Positions 31,617 to 40,586 are shown, counted from the first letter of the stretch. The stretch is DNA of 64,000 bases from Candidatus Saccharibacteria bacterium UBA2951 (GCA_002348615.1 DEBR01000002.1:245441-309440), one strand, 5' to 3'. Numbers and translations: made by a program. Notes: generated from the letters alone by a model not told the origin.

Positions 31617-32068
31617 TTACCATCGTTGCCGTTGGCAAAAGACACGAAGACTGGGTTCAGGTAGGCGTAGAGCGCTATGAAAAGCGCCTGAAGCAGCCCT
31701 TCAGTGTACGGTGGATACTTTTGCCACATAGTTCGCTCGAAGGCACAGCGGCCCGCCAGGAAGAGTCTGAGCGCATTGGAAAGAAGCTGAACGACGAAGA
31801 CTACGTGATACTGCTCGATGAACGTGGGGTGCAGATTACGTCGGACCAACTTTCGCATGATCTTCAAAATCTGTTTGCCTGGGGACGTAGAGTCGTCCTT
31901 GTGATCGGTGGTGCCTACGGTGTTACCGACGAGCTACAGAGGCGGGCTGACTTTGTTCTTTCGCTGTCAAAACTTGTACTTCCCCACCAGCTTGTCCGGC
32001 TGGTCGTCGTTGAGCAGCTTTACCGCGCCCAACAGATCGCCGCTGGTGGAAAATACCACCATGCTTAG
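31613..32068 (+). CDS. rlmH: 23S rRNA pseudouridine-1915 N3-methyltransferase
   Basis: The 151-aa product has the normal RlmH length and the SPOUT trefoil-knot motifs: ITIVAVGKRHEDWV at the start, VILLDERGVQITSDQLS, VVLVIGGAYGVTDEL (SAM-binding knot) and the C-terminal LPHQLVRLVVVEQLYRAQQI..GGKYHH. It methylates position 1915 of helix 69 in assembled ribosomes. It overlaps the HIT gene by 4 bp. Confidence 0.96.
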   Translation: MITIVAVGKRHEDWVQVGVERYEKRLKQPFSVRWILLPHSSLEGTAARQEESERIGKKLNDEDYVILLDERGVQITSDQLSHDLQNLFAWGRRVVLVIGGAYGVTDELQRRADFVLSLSKLVLPHQLVRLVVVEQLYRAQQIAAGGKYHHA

Positions 32069-32100
32069 TTGACGATTGGACATTACGGTGTCGTAGAGTA

Positions 32101-32129
32101 TTGACAATTCATCATGCTTGTGCTATGAT
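32101..32129 (+). promoter_or_regulatory. Consensus sigma70 promoter
   Basis: TTGACA (32101-32106), a 17-bp spacer and TATGAT (32124-32129) lie 26 bp before the gene at 32156. Confidence 0.8.
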
Positions 32130-32155
32130 GATTAGGTAAACCTATAAACACAAAC

Positions 32156-32473
32156 ATGTTCAACTTTACCTTAACTACTCCTCTGTCGCTGCTCATAAGC
32201 CTTGCTGCTCTGGCAGGTGTTAGTCTGCATGACACGAAGCTCGATAAGCTGGCCACGACATTCGTTGGTATACCGGCTTTCATGACGACGAGTGACGCTG
32301 GCGCCAAAGGCTTTAACACCGATCCTCACACTCATGTTGAACGTGTCAGTCTGAACGAAGTGAGCTCACAACCCCGCATTTCGCCGCGTAGTGATTCAAA
32401 GAAATATCTGATGCAAAAGAACGTTCCCAAAGGTGTGCACCGATTTGACGGCTATGCCCTACCGGTCTTTTAA
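32156..32473 (+). CDS. Small secreted or membrane hypothetical protein
   Basis: This 105-aa protein has one hydrophobic N-terminal segment (about 6-22, LTTPLSLLISLAALAGVSL), a signal or anchor. A polar, basic remainder has no known motif. It is driven by a consensus promoter. Its TAA shares 4 bp (TTAA, 32470-32473) with the stop of valS on the other strand. No family is recognised. Confidence 0.6.
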   Translation: MFNFTLTTPLSLLISLAALAGVSLHDTKLDKLATTFVGIPAFMTTSDAGAKGFNTDPHTHVERVSLNEVSSQPRISPRSDSKKYLMQKNVPKGVHRFDGYALPVF

Positions 32474-35028
32474 TCGCTAATTACTTTCAGTTCGTTTTCA
32501 AGCCGCTCAATCAACTCTTTGGTTTCAAGCGCTTCTTTACGAGAGGCTTCGACCAGCTCGGTCGGCGCTTTTAGTACGTAGCGTTCGTTCGACAAACGTG
32601 CAGCCAGATTTTCAAGGCGCAACTTAGCTTCGGATAACCGTACTTCCAGGTTAGTCTGGTGCTCATACAACGTTGCCTCATCTATAACGAGCCAGGCTTC
32701 ACGACCGGAGTTAGCCAGGCGCAGTCCTCGTGGCTGATCGGTCTGGGTAACAGATGAAAGACGAGCTAGCTTCGCAATCAAGTCGGCGTTGTCGGCGACC
32801 AGGCTGTCGCTGTGGTACGCGACGTCGTACTTTTTGCTGCCCGGCAGTTCACTGGTTACGAAACGAATTTCGGTGACAAGCTGCTGGACACGTTCGAATT
32901 CTGCCGCGGCGATGTCATCGTACTCGGCGCTCTCCGGCCAGGCAGCGGTAATGAGCATGCTACCCTTTTCGTACCACGGTAGCGTTTGCCAGATGGTTTC
33001 GGTGACGAACGGTGCGAACGGATGACTGAGCCGCAGCGCCGTGTCGAGCGCCCATGCCAACATGTCGGGGTTGTCCTGCTGCTTGGAGGCCTCGATGTAC
33101 CAGTCTGCCAGGCTGCTCCAGACCGTATGGTAGACGGTCTCGGACGCCTCGGCGAAACGGTAGTCGGCTAAGAGCTGCTCCACTTGTTCGGCCGCGCCAA
33201 GAAGCTCGCGCATAATCCAGTGGTCGGCCAGCGTTTGTGGCTGAGGAGGCGCAAAACGGTAGTTCTCACCAAGCTTGTCTTCAATGAAGCGGGCGATGTT
33301 CCATAGCTTGTTACAGAAGTTACGGCCGGCGACCACCTTGGTGGTGCTGAACGCTTGGTTCTGCCCTGCCGAACGGGCGGCGACGAGGCCGAGACGCAGG
33401 GCGTCAGACCCATATTCGCTAAGCGTTTCGATCGGGTTGATGACGTTGCCTTTGCTCTTACTCATCTTTTGGCCGTGCTCATCGAGGACCAGGCCATGCA
33501 GGTACACATCTTTGAACGGTACTTTACCAGTCATCTTAAGACCAAGCATGATCATGCGCGACACCCACGGGAACAGGATGTCATGCCCTGTTTCCATGAC
33601 GGCGTTCGGATAAAAGCGGCTCAGTTCCCCGCCGTCCAAGTAATCGGTCGTAATGAACGGCCACTGACCAGAGGTAAACCAGGTGTCGAAAGTATCTTCT
33701 TCCCTTCTGTACTCTTTGCCATTCACGGTAATGCGCGGCTCATCGACACGCTCATCAAATATCCAGTCATTGGGGTCGGCGACGTTTTGGAAGGCCGGAA
33801 TCGGGATACCCCAGGGAATCTGGCGGCTTAAGTTCCAGTCACGAATGTTGTCTAAATACTGCAGCAGCTGCTTGCCACGGGCTTCAGGGTAAAAAGTAAC
33901 CTGCTTGGCTTCAATTGCCTCTTTAGCGGCTTTGGCCAGCGGTTCCATTTTGAGGAACCATTGGTCCTTTATGAGCGGCTGGATAACGCTGCCACACTTG
34001 TAGCAGTGTCCGACGGCATGTTCGATTTCCGATTCGCCGCGAAGCAGCTCTGCTGCTTGTAGTGCTGCCAGCACGCGCTTCCGTGCGTCAGCGCTTTTAA
34101 GGCCAGCAAACTGGGGTGGTACGTTGATCATGGTGTCATCAAAGTCAATGACCTGAATGCGCTCCAGGTCGTGCCGGTTCCCTACCTCGAAATCGTTCGG
34201 ATCATGCGCCGGGGTGATCTTGACCGCGCCGGTACCGAAAGCCGGGTCAACGTATTCGTCAGCGATAATGGGGATCTCACGGTCGGTCAGTGGCAGGAGC
34301 ACGTGGCTACCGATAAGGTGTTTGTAGCGCTCGTCGTCCGGATGGACGGCCACGGCCGTGTCGCCGAGCATCGTTTCGGGGCGAGTGGTCGCGACGACGA
34401 TTTCAGCGATTTTGTCGATGGTCGGGTAGGCAATCTTGTACAACTTCCCTTTTTCGTTCTTATGTTCAACCTCGATGTCGGCGAAGCTCGTGTGGTGAGT
34501 CGTACAGTAGTTTACGATTCGCTCACCTCTGTAAATAAGACCTTCGTCCCATAATTTCTTGAATGTCCCATACGCGGTTTTAATGACCTTCTCGTCGAGC
34601 GTGAATACCAAATGCTCCCAACTGGCGCTTGCGCCGAGCGCTCTAAGCTGCAGTTCCATGTCGCCACGCTTTTGGTCGACGAAGTTCCACACCTGGCTGT
34701 ACAGTTGTTCACGTGAAAAGTCGAACCGACTCTTCCCTGTTTTGGCGAGTTCGCGTTCGTATACTACCCATGTTTCAAAACCGGCGTGGTCAGCACCCGG
34801 CAGGTAAATGACATCCCTTCCCTTCATGCGGTAAAAGCGGGCCAGGATGTCTTCTAATTCGGCCATGAGCGCGTGGCCTACATGCAGGTTGCCATTGGCA
34901 TTTGGTGGTGGCATAACAATAGCGTACGGCTCGCCCTCCCCGCTTGGCCTAAAGGCGCCGGCGGTTTCCCACATGGCGTAGATGTTGGGTTCGTAGGTAT
35001 TCGGTTCGTAAGTCTTCGGTAAGTTCAT
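32470..35028 (-). CDS. valS: Valyl-tRNA synthetase
   Basis: This protein of about 852 aa starts at the ATG giving MNLPKTYEPNTYEPN; a GTG 12 nt upstream lies inside a palindrome and is less likely. The class I signatures are NANGNLHVGHAL (HIGH) and GQKMSKSKGNVINP (KMSKS). A CP1 editing domain (PGADHAGFETW, TTRPETMLGDTAVAVHP) lies between them. The anticodon-binding domain and a C-terminal coiled coil (LEVRLSEAKLRLENLAARL) complete the enzyme. A TATACT lies about 85 nt upstream, leaving a leader that contains two TTTTCACGTGAAAA palindromes. Confidence 0.97.
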   Translation of the reverse strand: MNLPKTYEPNTYEPNIYAMWETAGAFRPSGEGEPYAIVMPPPNANGNLHVGHALMAELEDILARFYRMKGRDVIYLPGADHAGFETWVVYERELAKTGKSRFDFSREQLYSQVWNFVDQKRGDMELQLRALGASASWEHLVFTLDEKVIKTAYGTFKKLWDEGLIYRGERIVNYCTTHHTSFADIEVEHKNEKGKLYKIAYPTIDKIAEIVVATTRPETMLGDTAVAVHPDDERYKHLIGSHVLLPLTDREIPIIADEYVDPAFGTGAVKITPAHDPNDFEVGNRHDLERIQVIDFDDTMINVPPQFAGLKSADARKRVLAALQAAELLRGESEIEHAVGHCYKCGSVIQPLIKDQWFLKMEPLAKAAKEAIEAKQVTFYPEARGKQLLQYLDNIRDWNLSRQIPWGIPIPAFQNVADPNDWIFDERVDEPRITVNGKEYRREEDTFDTWFTSGQWPFITTDYLDGGELSRFYPNAVMETGHDILFPWVSRMIMLGLKMTGKVPFKDVYLHGLVLDEHGQKMSKSKGNVINPIETLSEYGSDALRLGLVAARSAGQNQAFSTTKVVAGRNFCNKLWNIARFIEDKLGENYRFAPPQPQTLADHWIMRELLGAAEQVEQLLADYRFAEASETVYHTVWSSLADWYIEASKQQDNPDMLAWALDTALRLSHPFAPFVTETIWQTLPWYEKGSMLITAAWPESAEYDDIAAAEFERVQQLVTEIRFVTSELPGSKKYDVAYHSDSLVADNADLIAKLARLSSVTQTDQPRGLRLANSGREAWLVIDEATLYEHQTNLEVRLSEAKLRLENLAARLSNERYVLKAPTELVEASRKEALETKELIERLENELKVISD

Positions 35029-35033
35029 AGTAG

Positions 35034-35076
35034 TTTTCACGTGAAAAGTGAGGATGGCAGATTTTCACGTGAAAAT
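35034..35076. promoter_or_regulatory. Twin palindromes TTTTCACGTGAAAA in valS leader
   Basis: A perfect 14-bp palindrome (35034-35047) and a 16-bp version ATTTTCACGTGAAAAT (35061-35076) have centres 28 bp apart, between the valS promoter and its start codon. Palindromes without a loop fit a dimeric DNA-binding regulator more than an RNA hairpin. No T-box features are seen. Confidence 0.6.
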
Positions 35077-35150
35077 AAGTGATTCACGTTTCCCACCTCT
35101 GACATTTCTGACTGTAGTATAGCACACGAAGGGCGCTATAATGAGGGGGA

Positions 35151-36107
35151 ATGACAGATATAAAACAGCATGATGACCAAATTGTCTGGGACAAGTTCGT
35201 AAAGCAAAGCAATGGCCACCCACTTCAGTTGTGGGGATGGGGAGAAGTGAAAGCAGCTCATGGCTGGAGCGTTGCCCGTATACAAGTAGGGCAGGGCGGT
35301 GCCCAGCTGCTCATTAAGCGCTTACCGCGCCCGTTCGGCCCGTTGGTGTACGTCGCGCGCGGCCCGTTCGGCACCTTGCTTAGTAACGAGAGCGACAGGG
35401 AAGCGTTGGTAGGGTATGTCAAGCGGACGTACCACCCGACGGTGCTGACGATTGAACCCGATATTCAAGAGCCGATCAAATGGAAGGGGTGGCGAAAATC
35501 CGCTAACCGCATCCTGCTGGCGCGGACAGCAGTCATGAATCTGACCTTGCCCGATGAGGAGTTGTTAAGCCGCATGAGCAAGAAGACCCGCCAATATATT
35601 CGAAAGTCCGCCGGCGAAGGGATAGAAGTCCGTGAAGCTCGCACGGAACAAGATATCGATGAGTGTCTGAAGATTTATAAGCAAACCGCCACGCGGGCCG
35701 GGTTTTCATTGCACGACGATTCGTATTATCACGACATCTTCCGCTTATTGAGCGACGACTCACCGGTGTACATGGCGGAGCACCAAGGTCGGCTGCTCGC
35801 ATTTTTGTGGCCAGTGGTCACGCCGGAGGTGGCGTTCGAACTCTATGGCGGCATGAACGACGACGGACAGCATCTGCGTGCGAACTACCACCTGAAGTGG
35901 AGCGTCATTCAAGCTATGAAGGCGCGCGGCGTGAAGCGTTACGATGTCAACGGATTGTTGAATGACGGCGTGAGCGCGTTCAAGCAAGGCTTTATTCCTG
36001 ATGAAACGATAATGAGCGGAACGTATGACCGACCCCTGTCGCCGCTGTACGGCGTATGGAGCGTATTGCTTCCGGCCGTGAAAAAGCTTGTACAACGATT
36101 CCGTTAG
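35151..36107 (+). CDS. FemAB-type peptidoglycan bridge aminoacyltransferase (1)
   Basis: This 318-aa protein is of the FemAB/FemX (GNAT-repeat) family. Segments are LQLWGWGEVKAAHGW, LPRPFGPLVYVARGPFG, LSRMSKKTRQYIRKSAGEGIEV, FRLLSDDSPVYMAEHQGRLLA and the closing YDVNGLLNDGVSAFKQGF, where FK-GF is typical. These enzymes add amino acids from aminoacyl-tRNA to lipid II. TATAAT (35137-35142) ends 8 nt before the ATG. It diverges from valS and overlaps convergent tsaD by 4 bp (TTAG). A second FemAB lies at 40587-41618. Confidence 0.9.
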   Translation: MTDIKQHDDQIVWDKFVKQSNGHPLQLWGWGEVKAAHGWSVARIQVGQGGAQLLIKRLPRPFGPLVYVARGPFGTLLSNESDREALVGYVKRTYHPTVLTIEPDIQEPIKWKGWRKSANRILLARTAVMNLTLPDEELLSRMSKKTRQYIRKSAGEGIEVREARTEQDIDECLKIYKQTATRAGFSLHDDSYYHDIFRLLSDDSPVYMAEHQGRLLAFLWPVVTPEVAFELYGGMNDDGQHLRANYHLKWSVIQAMKARGVKRYDVNGLLNDGVSAFKQGFIPDETIMSGTYDRPLSPLYGVWSVLLPAVKKLVQRFR

Positions 36108-37294
36108 ACGTTCCAAGCGGTCTGGGTCATCGACATGCTGGGGTAGACCGAGACTTCATCTACAGAGGTGGGCTCAAGAACTTGGGATCTGTAATATCCA
36201 AGGGCGGCAATCATACCGGCGTTGTCGGTGCAAAGGCTCATCGGAGCGTACTCTATCGGAAGAGGAAGTTGTTGGGATAATTGGCGACGAAGCTCCTGGT
36301 TCGCAGCCACGCCACCAGCTATGACGACGGAGGCCGGTTGAAACTCGTTCGTGGCTTTGACCGTTGCGTCAACCAGTGTTTTGACTGCCGTGTACTGGAA
36401 GCTGGCCGCAAAGTCTGCCCGCTGGACGTCGTTTAAACGCTCTGGGAGCTCGAATGAAGGAAAAGTATGGTCAACGCCCACTTCGCGCTGAATAGCCCTC
36501 AGAACGGCCGTTTTAAGGCCTGAGAATGAAAAGTCGTATGGGTTCTGTAGTTTTGCCTTTGGAAAATCGTATTTACGCGGATTCCCGTGTTCGGCCGCGG
36601 CGCTGACACTTGGGCCGCCAGGGTAGGGGAGGCCGAGCATGCGTGCGACTTTGTCGAACGCTTCACCGATGGCGTCGTCGAGCGTTTCACCGAGCAAACG
36701 GTACTTGCCATGGTCTTCAAAGAGTACTAATTGAGAATGCAGGCCGCTGACGGCGAGGGCGAGCATGGGAAAAGTAGGCTGATGAGTAGGTAGTTTAAGA
36801 CCCCTGCTAAGGTCGCCGCTTCGTTCGGAAGCTACTTTGGAACGCACTTCGCGCCCTGAACTAGCGTTCAGGGGCTGCGTTCCGCTTGAAGGTTCCAAAG
36901 TAGCTTCCTCCGAAGGGCTCGGCTGCTCGACGAGAAAGTTGGCGTAAATGTGCCCTTCGACATGATGGACAGGATAGAGTGGTTTGTCATGCAGTTCAGC
37001 TAAGGTTCGGGCAGCCAGTGTGCCAACTAGTAGTGAGCCCACCAGTCCGGGCGCGTTGGCGACGGCAATTGCATCGATATCGTCCCAGGTAACACCTGCT
37101 TCTTGCATGGCCTGGCGGATGACGGGGTTGATGACCTCGATGTGTGAACGGGCCGCAACCTCTGGCACTACGCCACCGTAAGCCGCATGTATATCGACCT
37201 GCGAGTTCACCACATTCGAAAGAAGCCGGCGGCCGTCTTCGACGACAGCGGCCGACGTTTCGTCGCAGCTGGATTCGATTCCCAAAATAATCAC
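36104..37294 (-). CDS. tsaD: tRNA threonylcarbamoyladenosine transferase TsaD (with palindromic insertion)
   Basis: The 396-aa product starts at GTG (GIESSCDETSAAVVEDG); TATACT lies 8 nt upstream. It has the metal motif HHVEGHIYANF and the nucleotide-binding FDKVARMLGLPYPGGPS. TsaD with TsaB/TsaE makes t6A37 in ANN-decoding tRNAs. Right after the HVEGH helix, an extra stretch of about 35 residues (about 128-163, SPSEEATLEPSSGTQ...SKVASERSGDL) interrupts the family sequence, which resumes at FPMLALAVSGLHSQL. The extra codons coincide with a long imperfect palindrome (36820-36916), so a palindromic element has been inserted in frame. Confidence 0.95.
   Translation of the reverse strand: MIILGIESSCDETSAAVVEDGRRLLSNVVNSQVDIHAAYGGVVPEVAARSHIEVINPVIRQAMQEAGVTWDDIDAIAVANAPGLVGSLLVGTLAARTLAELHDKPLYPVHHVEGHIYANFLVEQPSPSEEATLEPSSGTQPLNASSGREVRSKVASERSGDLSRGLKLPTHQPTFPMLALAVSGLHSQLVLFEDHGKYRLLGETLDDAIGEAFDKVARMLGLPYPGGPSVSAAAEHGNPRKYDFPKAKLQNPYDFSFSGLKTAVLRAIQREVGVDHTFPSFELPERLNDVQRADFAASFQYTAVKTLVDATVKATNEFQPASVVIAGGVAANQELRRQLSQQLPLPIEYAPMSLCTDNAGMIAALGYYRSQVLEPTSVDEVSVYPSMSMTQTAWNV
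36820..36916. repeat. In-frame palindromic element inside tsaD
   Basis: The outer arms GGAAGCTACTTTGGAAC (36828-36844) and GTTCCAAAGTAGCTTCC (36893-36909) are exact complements. The inner arms CCCTGAAC (36855-36862) and GTTCAGGG (36867-36874) close on a 4-nt loop. CTTCG/CGAAG (36820-36824, 36912-36916) extends the stem beyond an internal loop. The element stays open in the tsaD frame. Confidence 0.8.
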
Positions 37295-37343
37295 TGATTA
37301 ACAGTATAGCGTAAGCAACCGACAGTGGTAAAATAGGGGTAAC

Positions 37344-38420
37344 ATGGAACACGAAGTGGTAGGGAAGCTTAGGGCCCGGGTAGCAGCATGGCGGTATAAG
37401 AATCCGGCACGTAGCCTGAAAGTCATAGCCGTGGCAGGCCCGTACGGCAAGACCACGACGAGTCTGATTCTTGGCGAGATTTTACAAGAAGCCGGTTCAT
37501 CGGTGATGACGCTTACCAACCACGGTTGTTTTCATGACGGACAGCCCATATCGAACCGTTATGATTCTTCGCCCGACGCCATGCAGCACTGTTTGTCGGT
37601 AGCGCGTAAAAAAGAGGTAGGATACGTTATCGTCGAGGTCAGTGAAGCCCTTGTCGCGTCGCATGTGCTGCCGACGCTGCCGCTTATGATGTCGATCATC
37701 ACCGCGGATTCACCGGCAGCGCAGGCGCTGCTGGCCGAACCGGCTGATTACGCTGTCGTACCGAGCGGTTTCGACGTGGCAGCTCTTGGGGTAGCACCTC
37801 ACCAAGCCATCATTTTTGGCGATAGCGATCTAGCCGAAGCCCAAATCGTGAAAGTAACGGAACGGCGTATGGGCACCGAGGTGGACATGGTCATCGATCA
37901 TCAGACCAAACTCAGCGTCGCGACCTACCTTATAGGCCAGGCGAATGCCTTGAACGTGGCCGCCGCCGTATCGGCTGCGTACGTACTTGCCGCCGATACG
38001 TCGACATTCGAAGAAGGCGTCGCCCGCTTGGAGCGCGTCGCAGGAAATTATGACTACGTCCCGACTGAAGCGCCCTACGTTATTGCCGTTGACGGCGCTA
38101 CTCAGGAGAAATCATTGGAACTTGTATTGGGGTCAGCGATGAAATTAAAAAAGCGTCGTCTGCTAGCGGTCGTCGACGCGAGCATATCAAACGAGTTTTA
38201 CCCACTGGTCAAACAGTCAGCCGACCGGGTGATAACGGTCGGAGAATCGGCCGAGCTCCCTGGTGTCGAGCAAGCAGCCGACATGAAAGCGGCACTTGAC
38301 CTTGCGAAGCGGGGTGCGAAAAAAGATGACCTAGTACTGCTACTGGGACGTGACTTCGCTGAACTGACGCCGGATGGTAAGACCCGCTCCCACGAAATGA
38401 TAGAGGCGCCGGGTGAGTAG
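37344..38420 (+). CDS. Mur-ligase-family protein (short)
   Basis: This 358-aa protein has the Mur-ligase ATP-binding loop AGPYGKTTTSLILGEIL and central/C-terminal domains with GQANALNVAAAVSAAYVLA and ARLERVAGNYDYVPTEAPY, like the MurC/E-type EGV-GR region but with GNYDYV. It is shorter than MurE or MurF (about 430-500 aa) and lacks the N-terminal UDP-substrate domain. Its substrate is unknown; it may act with the MurE-like enzyme it overlaps by 8 bp. TAAAAT with an upstream TG (37329-37334) ends 9 nt before the ATG. Confidence 0.8.
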   Translation: MEHEVVGKLRARVAAWRYKNPARSLKVIAVAGPYGKTTTSLILGEILQEAGSSVMTLTNHGCFHDGQPISNRYDSSPDAMQHCLSVARKKEVGYVIVEVSEALVASHVLPTLPLMMSIITADSPAAQALLAEPADYAVVPSGFDVAALGVAPHQAIIFGDSDLAEAQIVKVTERRMGTEVDMVIDHQTKLSVATYLIGQANALNVAAAVSAAYVLAADTSTFEEGVARLERVAGNYDYVPTEAPYVIAVDGATQEKSLELVLGSAMKLKKRRLLAVVDASISNEFYPLVKQSADRVITVGESAELPGVEQAADMKAALDLAKRGAKKDDLVLLLGRDFAELTPDGKTRSHEMIEAPGE

Positions 38421-39711
38421 TCTACGTCGGGTTGTAAAATCCCTGATTCCAACGGGATTATTCCGAAGGATCGAACCGTACGGGCATTTGCTTGAGGCTG
38501 TCGTTATGAATATCCGCTACGGATTTCCAGCGCGTGATATGCACGTCATAGGGGTGACAGGTACAAACGGTAAGACGACAACAAGTTTTATGATCCATCG
38601 AATGCTGGTCGAGGCCGGGTACGACGTCGCGCTTATGTCGACCGTGGCGAACGGTGTCGGCCACGACATTACCCCGCAGGCACAGCACATGACCACCGTT
38701 TCAAGCCCCGAGCTGTTGAAAAAAATCAGGCAGTTCAAAAAGCAGGGCGCGAAATGGCTGGTGCTCGAAACGACCAGTCATGCGCTGGCACAGCACCGTA
38801 TCTGGGGAGTTCCGTACGAGATTGCCGTCATGACGAACGTGACACACGAGCACCTGGACTACCATCGTACGTTCGAAAATTACGTGCATGCCAAGGCCCA
38901 ACTGTTCCGCATCGCGAATAGGCATGGTCGGCGTTTCGGTGTCGTTAACGCCGATGACCCGTCGGCACCGGTGTTCACGGACGCCGTTTCGCGCAGTGTG
39001 TCATACGGTGTGAAAAAGGGAGATATAAAAGCCGCCAACATTCGCTTGACGGCGGAAGGCAGTACGTACGAAGTCAAGGCCGGGGAAGATTCGTTTGAGG
39101 TCAGTTGTCGGATTCCGGGCGAGTTCAACGTGTATAACAGTTTAGCGACGGTGGCAGTTGGGCGTGAGCTTGGGCTAACGATCGATCAGATTCAAAATGG
39201 CATCAACGCGCTTGAGGGCGTCGAAGGCCGAATGGCGACAGTGGACGCCGGCCAATCGTTTTCGGTCATCGTGGACTTCGCTCATACGCCGGACTCATTC
39301 GAGCGGCTACTGGGAGATCTGCGCCGAGCGACCAAGGGTAAACTGGTGGTCATGTTCGGGTCGGCCGGGCGCCGCGACGAAAGCAAGCGCGCCATCCAGG
39401 GCGAAATCGCCGGCAAATATGCCGACGAAGTCGTCGTGACCGAAGAAGACGACCGAGACGTTGACGGTAATATGATCATGAACCAGATCGCCGAAGGGGC
39501 CGAAAAAGCAGGGAAGACGCGTGAAAAAGATTTGTTCTTGATTCTTGACCGCTCAGAAGCGATTCAATTCGCGGTATCACGAGCTTCAAGCGCTGATGAT
39601 GCCGTGGTGCTGCTTGGGAAAGGTCATGAAAAGACGATCGAACGAGCCGACGGCGAGCATCCATGGGATGAGGTCGCCGAAGTGAAGAAGGCTCTGACCT
39701 CTAGTCGTTAA
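38413..39711 (+). CDS. murE: MurE-like UDP-MurNAc-tripeptide synthetase
   Basis: The 432-aa product has a GTG start overlapping the upstream gene by 8 bp. It has VTGTNGKTTTSFMIHRMLV (ATP loop), TTVSSPELLKK, ETTSHALAQHRIWG, NVTHEHLDYHRTFENY, the MurE-typical GRMATVDAGQSFSVIVDFAHTPDS, and FGSAGRRDESKRAIQGEIAGKYAD. The usual DNPR meso-diaminopimelate-selecting motif is replaced by EEDDRDVDG, so the third amino acid added is uncertain. It makes a cytoplasmic peptidoglycan precursor. It partners the short ligase upstream; the two FemAB genes nearby would build the cross-bridge. Confidence 0.9.
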   Translation: MSSLRRVVKSLIPTGLFRRIEPYGHLLEAVVMNIRYGFPARDMHVIGVTGTNGKTTTSFMIHRMLVEAGYDVALMSTVANGVGHDITPQAQHMTTVSSPELLKKIRQFKKQGAKWLVLETTSHALAQHRIWGVPYEIAVMTNVTHEHLDYHRTFENYVHAKAQLFRIANRHGRRFGVVNADDPSAPVFTDAVSRSVSYGVKKGDIKAANIRLTAEGSTYEVKAGEDSFEVSCRIPGEFNVYNSLATVAVGRELGLTIDQIQNGINALEGVEGRMATVDAGQSFSVIVDFAHTPDSFERLLGDLRRATKGKLVVMFGSAGRRDESKRAIQGEIAGKYADEVVVTEEDDRDVDGNMIMNQIAEGAEKAGKTREKDLFLILDRSEAIQFAVSRASSADDAVVLLGKGHEKTIERADGEHPWDEVAEVKKALTSSR

Positions 39712-40573
39712 ACGACAACGTTTGGCACCGAATGAAACCGCCACCTTTGGCGAGTTCGACGACTTTGGGCGTAAGTATCTTCAGGCCGCGAGCCTCAAGG
39801 TTCGCTTTTAGCTCTGGTGCGTTGGCACTCATAACGACGGTTTCACCGGTTGATAAAAGGTTGCAGGCGAACGCCTTGGTAGCTTCCTGCTCCGACACGA
39901 TAATGAAGTCGAATTCGTCGGTCATACCCTCAAGTGTTTTCACGCTTTCAGGAGTGAACGCGGCGGGGCAATAGGCGATGATACCTTTATGGCTGTCTGA
40001 AGGTTCACGAATCATCGAAATCGCGAGGTCAATATCGTAATAAAAGCTGTCAGGCCAACCGGATGCTTGGTTGATGACCGGCTTGCCGACTGTGTCGAGT
40101 AAAGGAACCGCTTGAAGCTGCACCAGTTCGTACCCCAGTTGCTGGGCGGCAAAACTGGTCGCTCGCGGGTCACTGCGGTATCCCTGACCACAGAACAAGT
40201 ACTTTCCGCATGGCAAAGCGTCGCCCTGGCCACTGAAGTGCCAATCCTCAGGTACGTGGATAACTTCTAATCCTAAGGCCTGCAGTTGGCGCTCGGCCCA
40301 CGCCTCCTCGGTCTTTCGGGCTTGTGGAAGACGGGCCAGAATTGCTTTATTCCCTCTGATCAGAGCCCAGTTAGCTGTATATACACCATCCTGAGAATCT
40401 GAAGGTGCTTCAACTTGCCGGACGGCAATACCGGCCTGCACTATGGTTGCACGCAACTGGTCGTGCTCGCGGACTGCCGCGTTTATATCGACGGGCTCGT
40501 CGGCGTAATAAGGGTTGATTTGTAGCTCGTTCGAAAAGTAACGGGCGCTCGACATCAAGACGGTAGTGTTCAT
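39701..40573 (-). CDS. Amidinotransferase/DDAH-fold enzyme
   Basis: I start this 290-aa protein at the ATG with AAGGAT upstream (MNTTVLMSSARYFSN). It has the arginine deiminase/dimethylargininase superfamily pattern: MSSARYFSNELQINPYY at the start, ANWALIRGNKAILARL, HVPEDWHFSGQGDALPCG, and the C-terminal catalytic-Cys signature AKGGGFIRCQTLSF. Members hydrolyse or transfer guanidino groups. The substrate is not known; arginine catabolism or methylarginine breakdown are options. It follows the FemAB gene by 13 bp in one operon, and its end overlaps murE by 11 bp. Confidence 0.85.
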   Translation of the reverse strand: MNTTVLMSSARYFSNELQINPYYADEPVDINAAVREHDQLRATIVQAGIAVRQVEAPSDSQDGVYTANWALIRGNKAILARLPQARKTEEAWAERQLQALGLEVIHVPEDWHFSGQGDALPCGKYLFCGQGYRSDPRATSFAAQQLGYELVQLQAVPLLDTVGKPVINQASGWPDSFYYDIDLAISMIREPSDSHKGIIAYCPAAFTPESVKTLEGMTDEFDFIIVSEQEATKAFACNLLSTGETVVMSANAPELKANLEARGLKILTPKVVELAKGGGFIRCQTLSFND

Positions 40574-40586
40574 AAGCAGGTAATCC

